Below, piece by piece: positions 28,225-39,200 of a stretch of 64,000 nucleotides of DNA. The number at the start of each line of letters is the position of its first letter. Position 1 is the first letter of the stretch. The translations under genes were made by a program, and so were the position numbers. Under the pieces are notes generated by a model. That model saw nothing but the letters and a program-made list of their open reading frames with translations. It searched no databases and had not been told where the DNA came from. Source of the DNA: Aliivibrio sifiae (GTDB lineage: Bacteria; Pseudomonadota; Gammaproteobacteria; Enterobacterales; Vibrionaceae); assembly GCF_002954715.1 (NCBI RefSeq), contig NZ_MSCP01000002.1:1063569-1127568 (forward strand), in the 5' to 3' direction.

Positions 28225-30280
28225 CTTTCACTGTTACGGTACTTGAACCTTCAATAGTAATCGCATTGCCTGATAACTTAATCGTGCCATCACTGCTCAT
28301 AACTAAGGATGAGCTTCCGGTTTGCAACACAATCTTACTACCACTGATAATTTGAGTTGAACCATCTGCTTTATAAGACGTATTACCTTGAACGGAGACC
28401 GTTAAGTTACCACCAACCGTTTGATTATCATCCGCAGAAACATCGCTTGTTCGTGATGCCCCTACTGATAAATTACTGTTTTCAGTAATGCTTAAGTCGT
28501 CATTTTTACCAATTGTCGTGGTGCGGTTATCACCGATATCTAATGTTGAGTTATTCGTCACCGATTGTTGTTCGTTTGCGTTGTATTTAACCGTGACATC
28601 TTGCTCTACCGTTTCGGTAAACGTGCTGTTTACTTGCGTGGTTTTATGACCTTCGATGGTTTCTTTATGATCGCCTTTAATTTCATTCGTTTGGTTACGA
28701 TCTACAGTTAAAAATTCATCCTGCCCAATGGTTCTAAAACGATTATTAAGCACTTTTGTCGACATGTCTTTTTGAGCATGAATATGAACCTCTTCTTGAT
28801 TGGCTTCATCTTCAAAACTCAGTTCGTTATAACCGGTTCCCTTGTGGGTTTGCGTTCTAAATGTTGTGCGTGTTTTATTCTCTGGCAAAGAATATGGAGG
28901 ATAATGCAATCCATTATAAACCGCCCCTGTCACTAATGGACGATCTGGGTCCCCTTCTAAAAAGGCCACCACTACTTCATGTCCGATACGAGGCAAATAC
29001 ACAGCCCCCCATGTTGGCGCTGCCATTGATTGACTTACGCGGATCCAGCAACCAGAGTTTTCATCATTATTACCATAACGATCCCAATGGAATTGGACCT
29101 TAATACGACCTAATTTATCTGTGTAAATCTCTTCACCATTAGGACCAACAACTACGGCGGTTTGAGGGCCATCAACAATTGGCGCAGGGAGCTTAGGCGC
29201 TTTAAATTCAATATCACGTGGTAAACAACTAAATTGGTTTTGATACGTGGTAGGCATGCCACTGGCTTCATCTTCATGCACTTGCGGATCATAACCACTG
29301 TGTGTCACAGACAAAATAGTATAATCACGATTTAGTGCCGTTCTCGGATGCTTATTTAATATAAAACTATACCCAGGAGTTAAACGCATAACGCTACTGA
29401 CCGCTTCAATCTGATGATTATCTACCACACTTTCAGCCATTAATTCATCAGAACGAATTTGCCCTTGGCTTGGCTCTACATAACGCCCAGGGAAATCAAA
29501 ATAAGCGAGATCATTATCGATCAAACCCGTCGTGCCCATTTTTTGAGGAATACGAGGTTGCTCATAATTGTAATCAGTATAAGTAACTTGACCAGTACGA
29601 ACGCGATTCACGGATTCTAATTCAAAAATATGCTCTCTATCTGCATTGCCCCCACCTTCGGCCTGATAAATAATTGGACCGACATAAGAAGAATTTGAAG
29701 GAGTATTAACAAGATCTCCAATGGCATCATTTTTATCCACAATAACCATGGTATGGTTCGCGCTAGAATGCTCAAAGTAATACCATAATCCATGTTCTGC
29801 TAACAATCGTTGGACAAACTGGCAATCACTTTCTCTGTATTGAAGAATATACTCTTTAGGTGAATACATTCCTGATGTATCAAAGCGGTAATCAGTCACT
29901 GAAGCTTCATCAAGCACCTCTGTAACGATATTAATAACAGACTTATCTTGGAAAATACGACAATCTTGACGCTGCGTTAAAAACCATAATTGTGGAACTA
30001 GAACAACCTGATAGCGCGAAAAGCGACGTCCTTCACCCAAGTAACGAACTTCATTAACCACACCATGAAATTGACGAGCAACCCCAACCCCTTGACCAAA
30101 CACATTAAGAAGTGCAGGTTTTCTAATTAACTCATCAAACGTAATATCTGCATCAAGTGAAAGTAATGATAGGTTGATGTGAAAAGGCTTAGATAACTCT
30201 TCAACTACATTAAAGCTTTCGACACGAAATTCATGCTCTGTTCCAAGGATTTCAAACTTAAATTCTATCTCACTAACCAT
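28202..30280 (-). CDS. vgrG: T6SS spike protein VgrG (TssI)
   Basis: 692 residues. The N-terminal gp27-like part (~1-370) carries the usual LNVFGQGVGVARQFHGVV and QYRESDCQFVQRLLAEHG. The gp5 OB-fold follows at ~388-470 (DKLGRIKVQFHWDRYG, then SGCWIRVSQ and WGAVYLPRIGHEVVVAF). A beta-helix of short repeats (~500-692) ends at GSSTVTVKGGKVAVN. There is no C-terminal toxin extension, so this is a structural spike that relies on cargo or adaptor proteins. It lies 69 bp after hcp; that gap has a terminator-like hairpin. Confidence 0.97.
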   Translation of the reverse strand: MVSEIEFKFEILGTEHEFRVESFNVVEELSKPFHINLSLLSLDADITFDELIRKPALLNVFGQGVGVARQFHGVVNEVRYLGEGRRFSRYQVVLVPQLWFLTQRQDCRIFQDKSVINIVTEVLDEASVTDYRFDTSGMYSPKEYILQYRESDCQFVQRLLAEHGLWYYFEHSSANHTMVIVDKNDAIGDLVNTPSNSSYVGPIIYQAEGGGNADREHIFELESVNRVRTGQVTYTDYNYEQPRIPQKMGTTGLIDNDLAYFDFPGRYVEPSQGQIRSDELMAESVVDNHQIEAVSSVMRLTPGYSFILNKHPRTALNRDYTILSVTHSGYDPQVHEDEASGMPTTYQNQFSCLPRDIEFKAPKLPAPIVDGPQTAVVVGPNGEEIYTDKLGRIKVQFHWDRYGNNDENSGCWIRVSQSMAAPTWGAVYLPRIGHEVVVAFLEGDPDRPLVTGAVYNGLHYPPYSLPENKTRTTFRTQTHKGTGYNELSFEDEANQEEVHIHAQKDMSTKVLNNRFRTIGQDEFLTVDRNQTNEIKGDHKETIEGHKTTQVNSTFTETVEQDVTVKYNANEQQSVTNNSTLDIGDNRTTTIGKNDDLSITENSNLSVGASRTSDVSADDNQTVGGNLTVSVQGNTSYKADGSTQIISGSKIVLQTGSSSLVMSSDGTIKLSGNAITIEGSSTVTVKGGKVAVN

Positions 30281-30301
30281 ATCTTTTACCTGATACTAAT
30301 A

Positions 30302-30328
30302 TGAAAAGAGGGCCAACAATGTGGCCCT
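30302..30328 (-). terminator. Intrinsic attenuator between hcp and vgrG
   Basis: In the direction of transcription: AGGGCCA-CATTGT-TGGCCCT (7-bp GC-rich stem) followed by CTTTTCA. It sits in the only sizeable gap of the hcp-vgrG operon. Partial termination here would give far more hcp than vgrG message, as the tube needs. Confidence 0.75.
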
Positions 30329-30349
30329 AACTATTTAACGCAAAGACTA

Positions 30350-30868
30350 TTAAGCTTCGCGTGGAGTACGCCAGTCATCATTACCAGCAGTACCACATGT
30401 TTCGTGAGTCACTTCAATTGCACGGTAAGTGAACTTAAGAACTTCTTCAGTAACACGATCAGAAGTAGCAGCATCTTGGCAATGAGCCATACGAGTTTGC
30501 ATATCAACTAATAGTGCATCAATCAGTTTGATTGTGTAGTAATGCTCTTGCTTACCAGACGTAGAAGTACGGTAGAAGTTAATGCTACATTCAGGCAGTT
30601 TCTCGCCAGAGACTAAAGCGTTAAATAGTAGTGGAGAACAACGGTCTTGTTGTTTAGTTACGATCACTGGACGGTGAACACGTTGACCAGTAGGTTGACC
30701 ACTTTGTGGATCACGTGGAACTGTTAATACGTGATCAAGTTCTTGAACTAGGAACTCATCAACGTGAGCTTCCTGCCATGTATTACCAACTGAATCTGCA
30801 GAGTATGCATCTTTAGTAATATCGCCTTGAGTTTGACCTTTAATTGACATATATGCTGGAGTTGGCAT
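30350..30868 (-). CDS. hcp: T6SS tube protein Hcp (TssD)
   Basis: 172 residues, very close in form to Vibrio cholerae Hcp: MPTPAYMSIKGQTQGDITKD at the start, LDHVLTVPRDPQSGQPTGQR in the middle, and AGNDDWRTPREA at the end. Hexamers stack into the inner tube and are exported; effectors can also ride in the ring lumen. GAAAGGATAATAGA precedes the ATG. It is transcribed from the sigma-54 promoter at 30948-30965 and is the first gene of the operon running to the ketosynthase-like gene. Confidence 0.98.
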   Translation of the reverse strand: MPTPAYMSIKGQTQGDITKDAYSADSVGNTWQEAHVDEFLVQELDHVLTVPRDPQSGQPTGQRVHRPVIVTKQQDRCSPLLFNALVSGEKLPECSINFYRTSTSGKQEHYYTIKLIDALLVDMQTRMAHCQDAATSDRVTEEVLKFTYRAIEVTHETCGTAGNDDWRTPREA

Positions 30869-31332
30869 TCTATTATCCTTTCATTGTTTATATATAAGAG
30901 TATTTAATTTCACCAAATCGTTTATCACTACGATTGTAATGTACATATAGCAACAGACATGCCAACTTTTAATTCACTTAAAATCAATAACTTACAAAAA
31001 CTTGATATTTAAAATCAATTTATTGATCCAATTTCTTGTTTATTTCAACAATAAATTGGATGACAAAAATCATTGTATCCTCATATACTAATAATGGTAG
31101 TTAATATAAAACACAAATAACAAAAAAGTCATAATGACATGCATTATAGTGATAATAACTATTATAAAAATCAGAATAACTAAAACCACCAATTAATAAT
31201 GATAATAATAAAGTCATATACCTATATTTCATCTAAAACACAGTGTTATAAATAGCATTCTAAAAAAAAGATATTTTTATATTTAGTATACTCGGCTCAA
31301 TTTTTCACATTGGCTAAAGATAGATACTACTC
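30869..31332. other. Divergent control region between hcp and clpV
   Basis: 464 bp, strongly AT-rich, no ORF. It contains the sigma-54 promoter reading towards hcp. On the clpV side only a TATACT (31287-31292) with no good -35 was found, and no GG-N10-GC pair, so the clpV operon probably does not use sigma-54. The AT-rich stretch 31000-31300 would suit H-NS silencing and upstream activator sites; I saw no clear repeated activator motif. Confidence 0.5.
30948..30965 (-). promoter_or_regulatory. Sigma-54 promoter of hcp
   Basis: On the minus strand TTGGCATGTCTGTTGCTA. The -24 GG and -12 GC have the exact 10-base spacing, and 8 of the strongly conserved positions of TGGCAC-N5-TTGC are present. 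Transcription would begin near 30938, leaving a ~70-base leader before hcp. VasH, a sigma-54 activator, is encoded 3 kb away, and in Vibrio cholerae VasH with sigma-54 drives hcp. Confidence 0.85.
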
Positions 31333-34002
31333 ATGATAAATATAAATCTCTCCTCTTTAATACAACGTCTACACCCTATCACTAAAGTGGCTTTAGAAGA
31401 TGCAGCAGCTCTTGCTGTTTCTGAGCGAGCATCAGAAGTTCAAATTGAGCATTTTCTATTAAGCTTATTAGAACGCCCAAACAGTGATTTTGACCAGTTA
31501 CTTTCTCACTTTGATTGTTCAGAAAATCTTTTACGACAGAGTATTAAATCAAGTTTAGAGAGCAATCATCAAAATCATGGTGGTAAACCTGTTTTCTCTG
31601 CAATGCTGATTGAATGGTTACAAGAAGCTTGGCTTGTTTCTTCTCTTGATCTATCTGAAACGAAAATCCGTTCTGGTGCATTATTACTTACTTTAATCAG
31701 TAACCCATTACGATACGGGCAACACAGTTATTCCTCATTATTAGAAAATATTAACCCTGAAACCTTAAAACGAAACTTTGCCGAGCTAACATCACAATCG
31801 CTTGAATCTCAAGTCGCAACATCAGAGCAAACACATGCACGTGAAGATGGGTCTGCATTAAGTCAATTTACAACCGATTTTACTGGTAAAGCACGTAAAG
31901 GTGAGATTGATCCCGTATTTTGCCGTGATCAAGAGATCCGTCAAATCATAGATATTTTAGCTCGTCGCCGTAAAAATAATCCGATTGCCGTTGGTGAACC
32001 TGGCGTAGGTAAAACGGCGGTTGTTGAAGGTTTAGCACTTAAAATCGTACAAGGTGAAGTACCTGATTGTCTAAAAGGCGTAGAGCTTTACGGTTTAGAC
32101 ATGGGATTACTGCAAGCAGGTGCAAGTGTAAAAGGTGAATTTGAAAAACGCCTAAACGCCGTACTTGATGAAGTAAAAAACTCACCTACTCCGATTATTC
32201 TTTTCATTGATGAAGCACATACCCTTGTTGGTGGCGGTAATCAAGCAGGTGGAAGTGATGCTGCAAACTTACTAAAACCAGCATTAGCCCGTGGCGAAGT
32301 AAAAACTATCGCAGCAACAACATGGTCTGAATACAAAAAATACTTTGAAAAAGACCCTGCGCTCGCTCGCCGATTCCAACTTGTTAAATTAGATGAACCG
32401 TCAACAGAACAAGCCGCTTTAATCATTCGTGGTTTACGCTCTGTTTATGAAAAATCACACAGCGTTTATGTTCGTGATGATGCAATCACAGCAGCCGCAA
32501 TGCTATCAGACCGTTACATTTCAGGTCGCCAATTGCCAGATAAAGCCATTGATGTACTTGATACCGCGTGTGCTCGTGTAAATATCAGTTTAAATGCGGT
32601 ACCCGCTCCGATTGAAACGTTACAACAAGAGATTGCCGCGCTAACTCGTGAGCTTGAAGCTCTTAAACGAGATCAATTACAACAAACAGGTGATAGACAT
32701 GCTTTAGCAGCAATTCCTGAGTTACAAGAACGCATGGATGAAGCGCTAGAAGAACAAGCTGTGTTACAACACCAATGGAAAAAAGAACAAGCCTTTATTT
32801 ATGAAATGATTGAACTTCGTGCACACCTTCAATCATTAACCTCTGAAGAATCAGCAGGTACGAATGAAAAGTCAGAAGCATCAGAAGACGATTTACCTAA
32901 CTGCCATCACTTTACTGAAGAAGAAACTCGCCAAGCAATCCATACTTGTAATGAGCAACTAGAAAGCGTGCGTGGTGCCCACCCTCTTGTTCATTTTGAA
33001 GTGGGGCCAGATGAGATCAGTCACGTAATTTCTGATTGGACAGGGATCCCAATGGGAAAAATGTTACAAGACGAAGCACAAACTACCTTAAACCTACAAT
33101 CAGCGTTAACAGAAAGTATTAAAGGCCAACCTTTTGCAATTCAAGCGCTGACAGAAGGATTACAAACAGCAAAAGCAGGATTAGTTAATCCTGATGCTCC
33201 AACTGGTGTTTTCTTATTAGTTGGCCCAAGTGGCGTAGGTAAAACAGAAACGGCTCGTGCCATTGCCGATCAAATGTTCGGTGGCGAACGTTTCATGACA
33301 ACAATCAACATGTCTGAGTTCCAAGAAAAACACACAGTATCTCGCTTAATAGGTTCTCCTCCAGGTTATGTTGGCTACGGTGAAGGCGGCATGTTAACGG
33401 AAGCTGTACGTCAGCGTCCTTACTCTGTTGTTCTTTTAGATGAAGTTGAAAAAGCCGATCCAGAAGTACTGAATTTGTTCTATCAAGTATTTGATAAAGG
33501 AACATTAAATGATGGTGAAGGCCGTACTATCGACTTTAAAAACACGCTTATCATCATGACAAGTAACTTAGCAACACATGAAATTGAATCTCTCGTTCAA
33601 CAATCAAAAGACATTGACGCAAACATTGTTGCCGAGGCCATTCGCCCAACTCTGAACAATCACTTTAAACCAGCTCTATTAGCACGTATGAATGTATTGC
33701 CGTTCTTGCCTCTCAATGATGAAGCAATGACAGACATTATCATACATAAACTTAATAAAGTGTCTAAGCGTTTAGAAAAGCATCATAAATTGGCACTCAC
33801 TTATAACGATGAGCTAGTTTCATTCATTCTTGCAAATTGTCGCTTAGCTGAAACTGGGGCTCGTAATATTGATGCCGTTATCAACCGTCAATTATTGCCT
33901 CAACTTTCAACTCAACTTTTAGCTCACGATAAAGATGAAGCGCATACACAAATCATCATTTCTATTGATGATCAAGGAACCTTAGGTTATGTCTTTAGCT
34001 AA
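31333..34002 (+). CDS. clpV: T6SS AAA+ ATPase ClpV (TssH)
   Basis: 889 residues. It has an N-terminal Clp-N domain (~1-150), a first AAA+ module with Walker A GEPGVGKT (221-228) and Walker B ILFIDEAH, a ClpB-like middle coiled coil (~425-545), and a second AAA+ module with Walker A GPSGVGKT (631-638). A C-terminal D2-small domain closes it. ClpV disassembles contracted TssBC sheath for reuse. The middle region holds a Ser/Glu-rich insert near 505-522. First gene of the rightward clpV-vasH-lipoprotein run, overlapping vasH by 14 bp. Confidence 0.97.
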   Translation: MININLSSLIQRLHPITKVALEDAAALAVSERASEVQIEHFLLSLLERPNSDFDQLLSHFDCSENLLRQSIKSSLESNHQNHGGKPVFSAMLIEWLQEAWLVSSLDLSETKIRSGALLLTLISNPLRYGQHSYSSLLENINPETLKRNFAELTSQSLESQVATSEQTHAREDGSALSQFTTDFTGKARKGEIDPVFCRDQEIRQIIDILARRRKNNPIAVGEPGVGKTAVVEGLALKIVQGEVPDCLKGVELYGLDMGLLQAGASVKGEFEKRLNAVLDEVKNSPTPIILFIDEAHTLVGGGNQAGGSDAANLLKPALARGEVKTIAATTWSEYKKYFEKDPALARRFQLVKLDEPSTEQAALIIRGLRSVYEKSHSVYVRDDAITAAAMLSDRYISGRQLPDKAIDVLDTACARVNISLNAVPAPIETLQQEIAALTRELEALKRDQLQQTGDRHALAAIPELQERMDEALEEQAVLQHQWKKEQAFIYEMIELRAHLQSLTSEESAGTNEKSEASEDDLPNCHHFTEEETRQAIHTCNEQLESVRGAHPLVHFEVGPDEISHVISDWTGIPMGKMLQDEAQTTLNLQSALTESIKGQPFAIQALTEGLQTAKAGLVNPDAPTGVFLLVGPSGVGKTETARAIADQMFGGERFMTTINMSEFQEKHTVSRLIGSPPGYVGYGEGGMLTEAVRQRPYSVVLLDEVEKADPEVLNLFYQVFDKGTLNDGEGRTIDFKNTLIIMTSNLATHEIESLVQQSKDIDANIVAEAIRPTLNNHFKPALLARMNVLPFLPLNDEAMTDIIIHKLNKVSKRLEKHHKLALTYNDELVSFILANCRLAETGARNIDAVINRQLLPQLSTQLLAHDKDEAHTQIIISIDDQGTLGYVFS

Positions 34003-35596
34003 GCCAGACAACCTAAATAATGCCCTACTTGCGATTAGTCAGTCTCTGGCTGATCGCAGCCAATTAGCGTTAACTCTTGACGCTATTTTGGCAGCGGCAC
34101 GTCAGCTTACTTTTGCTGACCACGGTATTATTTACGTATTAGACCAAACGGGACAAGCACTTATCCCAAGTGTTGTTCATCATAACGAGCAAATATTAGC
34201 AGATCATCCTTGGTTACCTTTAACGCTAGAATCAACCAATGAAACAGATCCCTTTAATTATGCGATTCGTAATGGTGAAGTGGTTCTGATTAACGAACTC
34301 TATCAATATAATGGTTATCATTGTGATGATGTTTACCAATCTGAGACCGTTTTAAATCGAAAAAGCCAAAATCTATTAGCGTGGCCTCTCATCGATAACG
34401 AACGAAAAACCGTCGGGCTGTTGGTATTATTCAATTTAAACGCTATTGATGATGAAGCAAGTTTAACCGCATTTTGTCAAATGGCAGCAACCAGTATTCG
34501 CCAAGCAGTTTGGCTTGAAACTTATGGCTATATGATCAAGGAACTGTCTAAAGATAATGCTAGCCTTGTTCGAGAAAACAATCAGTTAAAACAGCGAAAA
34601 CAAAGCCAATATAATGGTCCTATTGCTGAAAGTGATGTAATGATTAATGCTTTAGACCGATTAAATAAAGTACTAACTCTTCCTGTTGATATACTTATTC
34701 GTGGTGAAACAGGCGTAGGTAAAGAAGTGATCGCTCAATATATTCACGATAATTCAGATCGCTCGCAGCAACCATTGATTGTACAAAACTGCGCAGCCAT
34801 TCCTGAACAATTATTAGAGTCAGAGCTTTTTGGTCATAAAAAAGGCGCATTTACCGGCGCAGACAAAGATAAAGTTGGACTATTTGAAGCCGCTAATGGT
34901 GGAACCCTTTTCTTGGATGAAATTGGCGACATGCCATTGTTATTACAGGCAAAATTATTACGAGTACTGCAAGAGCGTAAGTTTAGACCTCTTGGTGCTA
35001 ATAAGGAAATTGCAGTAGATGTAAGAGTATTAGCAGCAACACATGCCAATTTAATGGATAAAATTAAAAAGAATGAGTTTAGAGCCGATTTATTCTATCG
35101 TTTAAACGTCTTTCCAATCACCATTCCACCGCTAAAAGAACGACAAGCCGATATTATTCCTCTTTCTGAACACTTCATTAAACAGATCAGCGAGAGCATG
35201 AATATCGAGCCACCAGTTCTTAATAAACAAGTACGTAAACAGTTATTAGAGTATTCCTACCCTGGTAATGTTCGAGAGCTTAAAAACATCGTAGAACGCT
35301 CTGTTTTCTTATCTGATTTTGAAACTATTGCATCAATTGAATTCGGAGAAAACGACCAAATTCAAACTGAAGAAATCATAGAATCAACACGAATAGAGTT
35401 ACCTTCTGAAGACGATATTGAAGGCATGAACTCTCTCAAAAATATCGTCGGTAATTATGAAAAAAACATCCTGATTGAATGTTTAAATACGTATAACTGG
35501 CAAACAAAACGGGTGGCGGAGTATCTTGCTCTTCCATTAAGTACCCTTAACCACAAAATGAAAAAACACAATATTTCATCCGAGCATACACACTAA
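33989..35596 (+). CDS. vasH: Sigma-54-dependent activator VasH
   Basis: 535 residues. It has an N-terminal GAF-like domain (~20-180), a sigma-54 AAA+ domain with Walker A GETGVGKE (239-246), the sigma-54 contact loop GAFTGA (286-291), Walker B GGTLFLDE (304-311), and a C-terminal Fis-type helix-turn-helix (~490-530, YNWQTKRVAEYLALPLSTLN). VasH activates hcp/vgrG operons in Vibrio; the matching -24/-12 promoter lies upstream of hcp. It overlaps clpV, so the regulator is made together with the ATPase. Confidence 0.95.
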   Translation: MSLAKPDNLNNALLAISQSLADRSQLALTLDAILAAARQLTFADHGIIYVLDQTGQALIPSVVHHNEQILADHPWLPLTLESTNETDPFNYAIRNGEVVLINELYQYNGYHCDDVYQSETVLNRKSQNLLAWPLIDNERKTVGLLVLFNLNAIDDEASLTAFCQMAATSIRQAVWLETYGYMIKELSKDNASLVRENNQLKQRKQSQYNGPIAESDVMINALDRLNKVLTLPVDILIRGETGVGKEVIAQYIHDNSDRSQQPLIVQNCAAIPEQLLESELFGHKKGAFTGADKDKVGLFEAANGGTLFLDEIGDMPLLLQAKLLRVLQERKFRPLGANKEIAVDVRVLAATHANLMDKIKKNEFRADLFYRLNVFPITIPPLKERQADIIPLSEHFIKQISESMNIEPPVLNKQVRKQLLEYSYPGNVRELKNIVERSVFLSDFETIASIEFGENDQIQTEEIIESTRIELPSEDDIEGMNSLKNIVGNYEKNILIECLNTYNWQTKRVAEYLALPLSTLNHKMKKHNISSEHTH

Positions 35597-36097
35597 ATGA
35601 AACCATATTTGTTACTTATTCCAGCAGTACTTGTTACTGCTGGATGCTCAAACCCAGAGCATACCGCTGATCCACTAGCACCATATAAAAATATTCATTT
35701 CATAGGAAATAAGACGCAAAGTATAGGTTCATTTAATTACCTAGCAAAAGATAATAATGGCTACATCGATAAAGAAGTTATTGTTTACTTTAACAAAATG
35801 CCTTTTACCAAAACATTCGACTTATGTGCTGACCAAGGGGTTTATATTGCTAATTGCCAGAGTAAGATAACCATCTCTAAAACTAAAAATAAAGGCCTTA
35901 TTTTTAGTTACGATTTAAATTTCTATAATGGCAATTATCCAGCAAGAGTTGGGAATATGAACATATTGCTCCCAAGTACGACAACAAGAAAAATGGACAA
36001 TATGACTCAGTATACCTCTGCAGAGTTTAGTGAAGAGCAATTCTTAACAGCAGATAAATTAGAGGAAGCTACGTTTATTTCAATAAAGCCTTCTTAA
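35597..36097 (+). CDS. Small T6SS-linked lipoprotein of unknown function
   Basis: 166 residues starting at the base after the vasH stop. The N-terminus MKPYLLLIPAVLVTAGC is a lipoprotein signal (Cys17), so the product is probably anchored in the outer membrane. The mature part is beta-rich with two Cys (~residues 77 and 86, CADQGVYIANC) that could form a disulphide. By position it corresponds to vasI of Vibrio cholerae, but I do not recognise sequence homology. Its size (166) is also like TssJ, which is otherwise missing here; that is a guess. It runs into the bidirectional terminator at 36202-36228. Confidence 0.7.
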   Translation: MKPYLLLIPAVLVTAGCSNPEHTADPLAPYKNIHFIGNKTQSIGSFNYLAKDNNGYIDKEVIVYFNKMPFTKTFDLCADQGVYIANCQSKITISKTKNKGLIFSYDLNFYNGNYPARVGNMNILLPSTTTRKMDNMTQYTSAEFSEEQFLTADKLEEATFISIKPS

Positions 36098-36104
36098 TAT
36101 AAGT

Positions 36105-36196
36105 AATACCAATCGTAGTAAATAACTGATCATCCTAGCTAGTTAAAATGCTCGGTAACTGCGTTGAAATTTTTGATTGTAGAATAATGTCTATAG
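36105..36196. other. Intergenic element with imperfect terminal inverted repeats
   Basis: The ~90 bp between the lipoprotein and the terminator begin with taccaatcgtagtaaat and end with atttttgattgtagaat, which are roughly inverted (CCAATC against GATTGT). The core (ctgatcatcctagctagtta) looks like intergenic repeats I remember from Vibrionaceae genomes. No other copy is in this window, so it is only a candidate. Confidence 0.3.
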
Positions 36197-36201
36197 ACAA
36201 T

Positions 36202-36228
36202 AAAAAACCGCCATCAAGCGGTTTTTTT
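36202..36228. terminator. Bidirectional intrinsic terminator
   Basis: AAAAAACCGC-CATCAA-GCGGTTTTTTT: a GC stem flanked by an A run on one side and a T run on the other, so it ends both the clpV-vasH-lipoprotein transcript and the leftward effector operon. Confidence 0.9.
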
Positions 36229-36237
36229 ATTCTTAAA

Positions 36238-39200
36238 TTAACTTATACCTTGATCTGATGGCGCCGATCGAGTTTCAGCCTTATCTTTTATCCAATCTTT
36301 CAACCATTTTTTCGGCTCTTCTTTATCTTCATTCAGTTCTTTCCATTTAGCTTGTGCTGATATATCTAAGCTAGCGGATTTATCTCCCTCTTGAGTCCAA
36401 GGTAAATCATTGCCATAAAAACGCTTACTTTTTGGTAGTTTGATCGCTAATGGAGAACCTGAAAAATATTTACTCTCTCCCTTATCAATACCTTCTTGGT
36501 ATAATCCAAAAAGACGTAATTCAGAAGAGTAAATCTCATCGCTCTTATCACCCAATATCGGTCCAAATGGTCTTAATCCTTTGACCTTTTTGCCTGTTGG
36601 CGAGATATAATCCAAATCAAACTTTATTACATACAGCTTTTTAGATCCTATCTGATTGAGAAAAAGTTCAGGTGCTTGCATAACTTCTTTGACAACCATA
36701 GAAGAAAAGGCTAATAACTCACTCTTATATTTCCCATCTATATTTAATTCAGCTTCTTTCGTTTTAATATCACTGTAAGCAGGCTGAGAAGAGTGATAGC
36801 CATAATTGATCTTATAGCTAATATCCATTACATGATGAAGAGAGCTAAAGTAACTTGGTCCTTTTGAATTAGACTTTTTAAATGTTGAGTGTTGCTCTTC
36901 AATACTTAACTTTAGCTGCATTGTGATCTTATCAAGATTGAAACCAATACTCTTGTAATCTTCACGGTTATCTTTATCTGCAAGCAAAGCCACATAAATC
37001 GATGTAGGTTGCTCTTTACTCCAATCAAACTGTTGAGAATTAATTAGCTTTTGTTTATCAAACCATTCAAATTTATTCCCTATGTTTAATGCAGCAAGCG
37101 ATGTGATATTTCCTTCTATATAGGGCTTTTTACCTGTTCCTTTACTGGCTTCATTAGCTTTAACGAAACTCTCAACAAGTAAATCAGCTTCATTAATTAC
37201 CGCACTTTGATTACCTAACCCATCAAAGAGATACAGAGGTTTAGTTGATGTATCAACACTTCCATAGGTATTGTTGTCATCAATGCCATAGTGAATATTG
37301 CTCATATCGTAAAGCACGCCACCAACGTCCAGTTTTTCTATCGAAACTTTATGCTGATTCAGCTTAAAGAAATACGACAGAGCTTTGTATTTACCATCTT
37401 GTTTCCATGTATCAAAATTTTCATACCAATAACCAGAAAATAGAGGTTTAAGACCGGGGATTTCATACTCACCAAACCAATAGGTTGGTTCAAATTCAAC
37501 AGCGGTTAACGTTTGTGTTCCTTCTTTATTCGCAGCATAGTTATCGCCTAATTGCTGTGTGTAATATGAAATCAATTCTTTATCTGATGACCCGCACACG
37601 GTTAAATCAGACACTTCTTTTGCTGATAACAAGACTTGATATTGAGGGCCATCAACATCAAGCCAACCACGATCACAACCATAACTTAATGTTGCTTTAA
37701 AGAATTTCTTCGCATCTTCTGAAGCGTCTTTGGTTAATACAACTTGCAACTTAACACGAGTAAATGGCGTGATACGGTTCGTTTTATTTGGTTCTTTCCA
37801 CTCTGAATAAGGCATCCATGATTTATCATCATCTCGATCGTTAAGCACCAATAAACGACTAAAACCAATATCGTCTGATTTTACATCTTGAGCGGTATTG
37901 TTAAACAACTTAGCAAAATCGACAAAACCATTCTCTTTGTCATCCATATACAAACTGGTTTGCACAGGGAACCCGGTATTAAACGTACCTTGAATTTTAG
38001 CTCGTTTAACTAAATGTTTCGTTGCTTCATCCAACGTTGCTTTCTTATTCTTATTGGCATATTCCACAAAGAAAGAACGTGCTTGTGATGCGCCAGTTTT
38101 ATCATCTCTCACTCGGTTCAGCCAATTCTGAGCCATGGTATTGTAAGATGACTGAGGGGCTTCCCAATTATCATTAAGAATATAAGTTTCTATGTAGTCT
38201 TGAACTCGATCGCTTATGAGTTCTTTTTTATAATCACTATTTGAGCTGCTCCCTAGTGATATTCTGGCAAACAATTCAATTAAACCATTTAACGCTAAAG
38301 CTCGAAGTAAGAAACGTTTTTGTAATTCTTCTGATGTTTTATTCGCCTTTAGAAACGCTTCTACCTCTTCTTTTTTTGTTAACTGCTGTTCGATTTTTAC
38401 CTTAAATCCACGATACTGTTGCAATACTTCAATGTGAATTTTACCTAACTGGTTTAGCTCATTAACGTTCTTATATTTGGCTTTAAAATCCTTATAAGCC
38501 CCTTCTGTTAATATTGAATCTAAAAAGCTTAACCCACTGTCTGCAATAGTAGCCCCCTCTTTAATTAACAGAACCCCAGCCGCGACAGGGGCGATAGGCG
38601 TTAACATTGCTACCCCCATTAAAGAGTTGAATACTGCTGACACTTGCTCTTTTTGATTATTATCTAACCCTACATCAATCGCCTGTTTTGCTTGGCGAAC
38701 TTTCTCTAAGTCAATCATACCCGTTCGGCTAGGAGGTAAAGCCAATGAGTACGTTGGAGGCAATAGACTGATTTCAACACGTCGATCTTCTGCTAACGCT
38801 GAATCGTCCCCAGTTTCACTCATAGCAACTTTGACGTTGGAGGCACTTATTGGTTGAGTGTTGCCATGTGACAAAGTAATAATACGCTCAGATAATGTTT
38901 TATCTTCTTTCGCTTTATCTAAAATCACCTGTTCAATTTGCTTCGCGCGATCCTCAGCAATCGTTTTATTCGCCTTATCACTGCCAATTAGCCCTGCGTG
39001 CCCATCGATTTGAATTCGATAGTCTGGGTGTATTTTGAGTAGCTCAGCAATTTTCTCACAAACTTTATCAATATCACTGCGTAATGTCGTACCTGTATTT
39101 GGTAACTCCGACGAATTAAATTTGAAGTTAATATGAATAATCGCACGAGTACCTTGCGTAATAATACGAGCTATTTGCTCCTTACCGTCATTATTCAAAA

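Noticed and set aside
28202..30280. Evolved VgrG with a toxin domain
   Set aside because: The protein ends with the beta-helix; nothing follows it.
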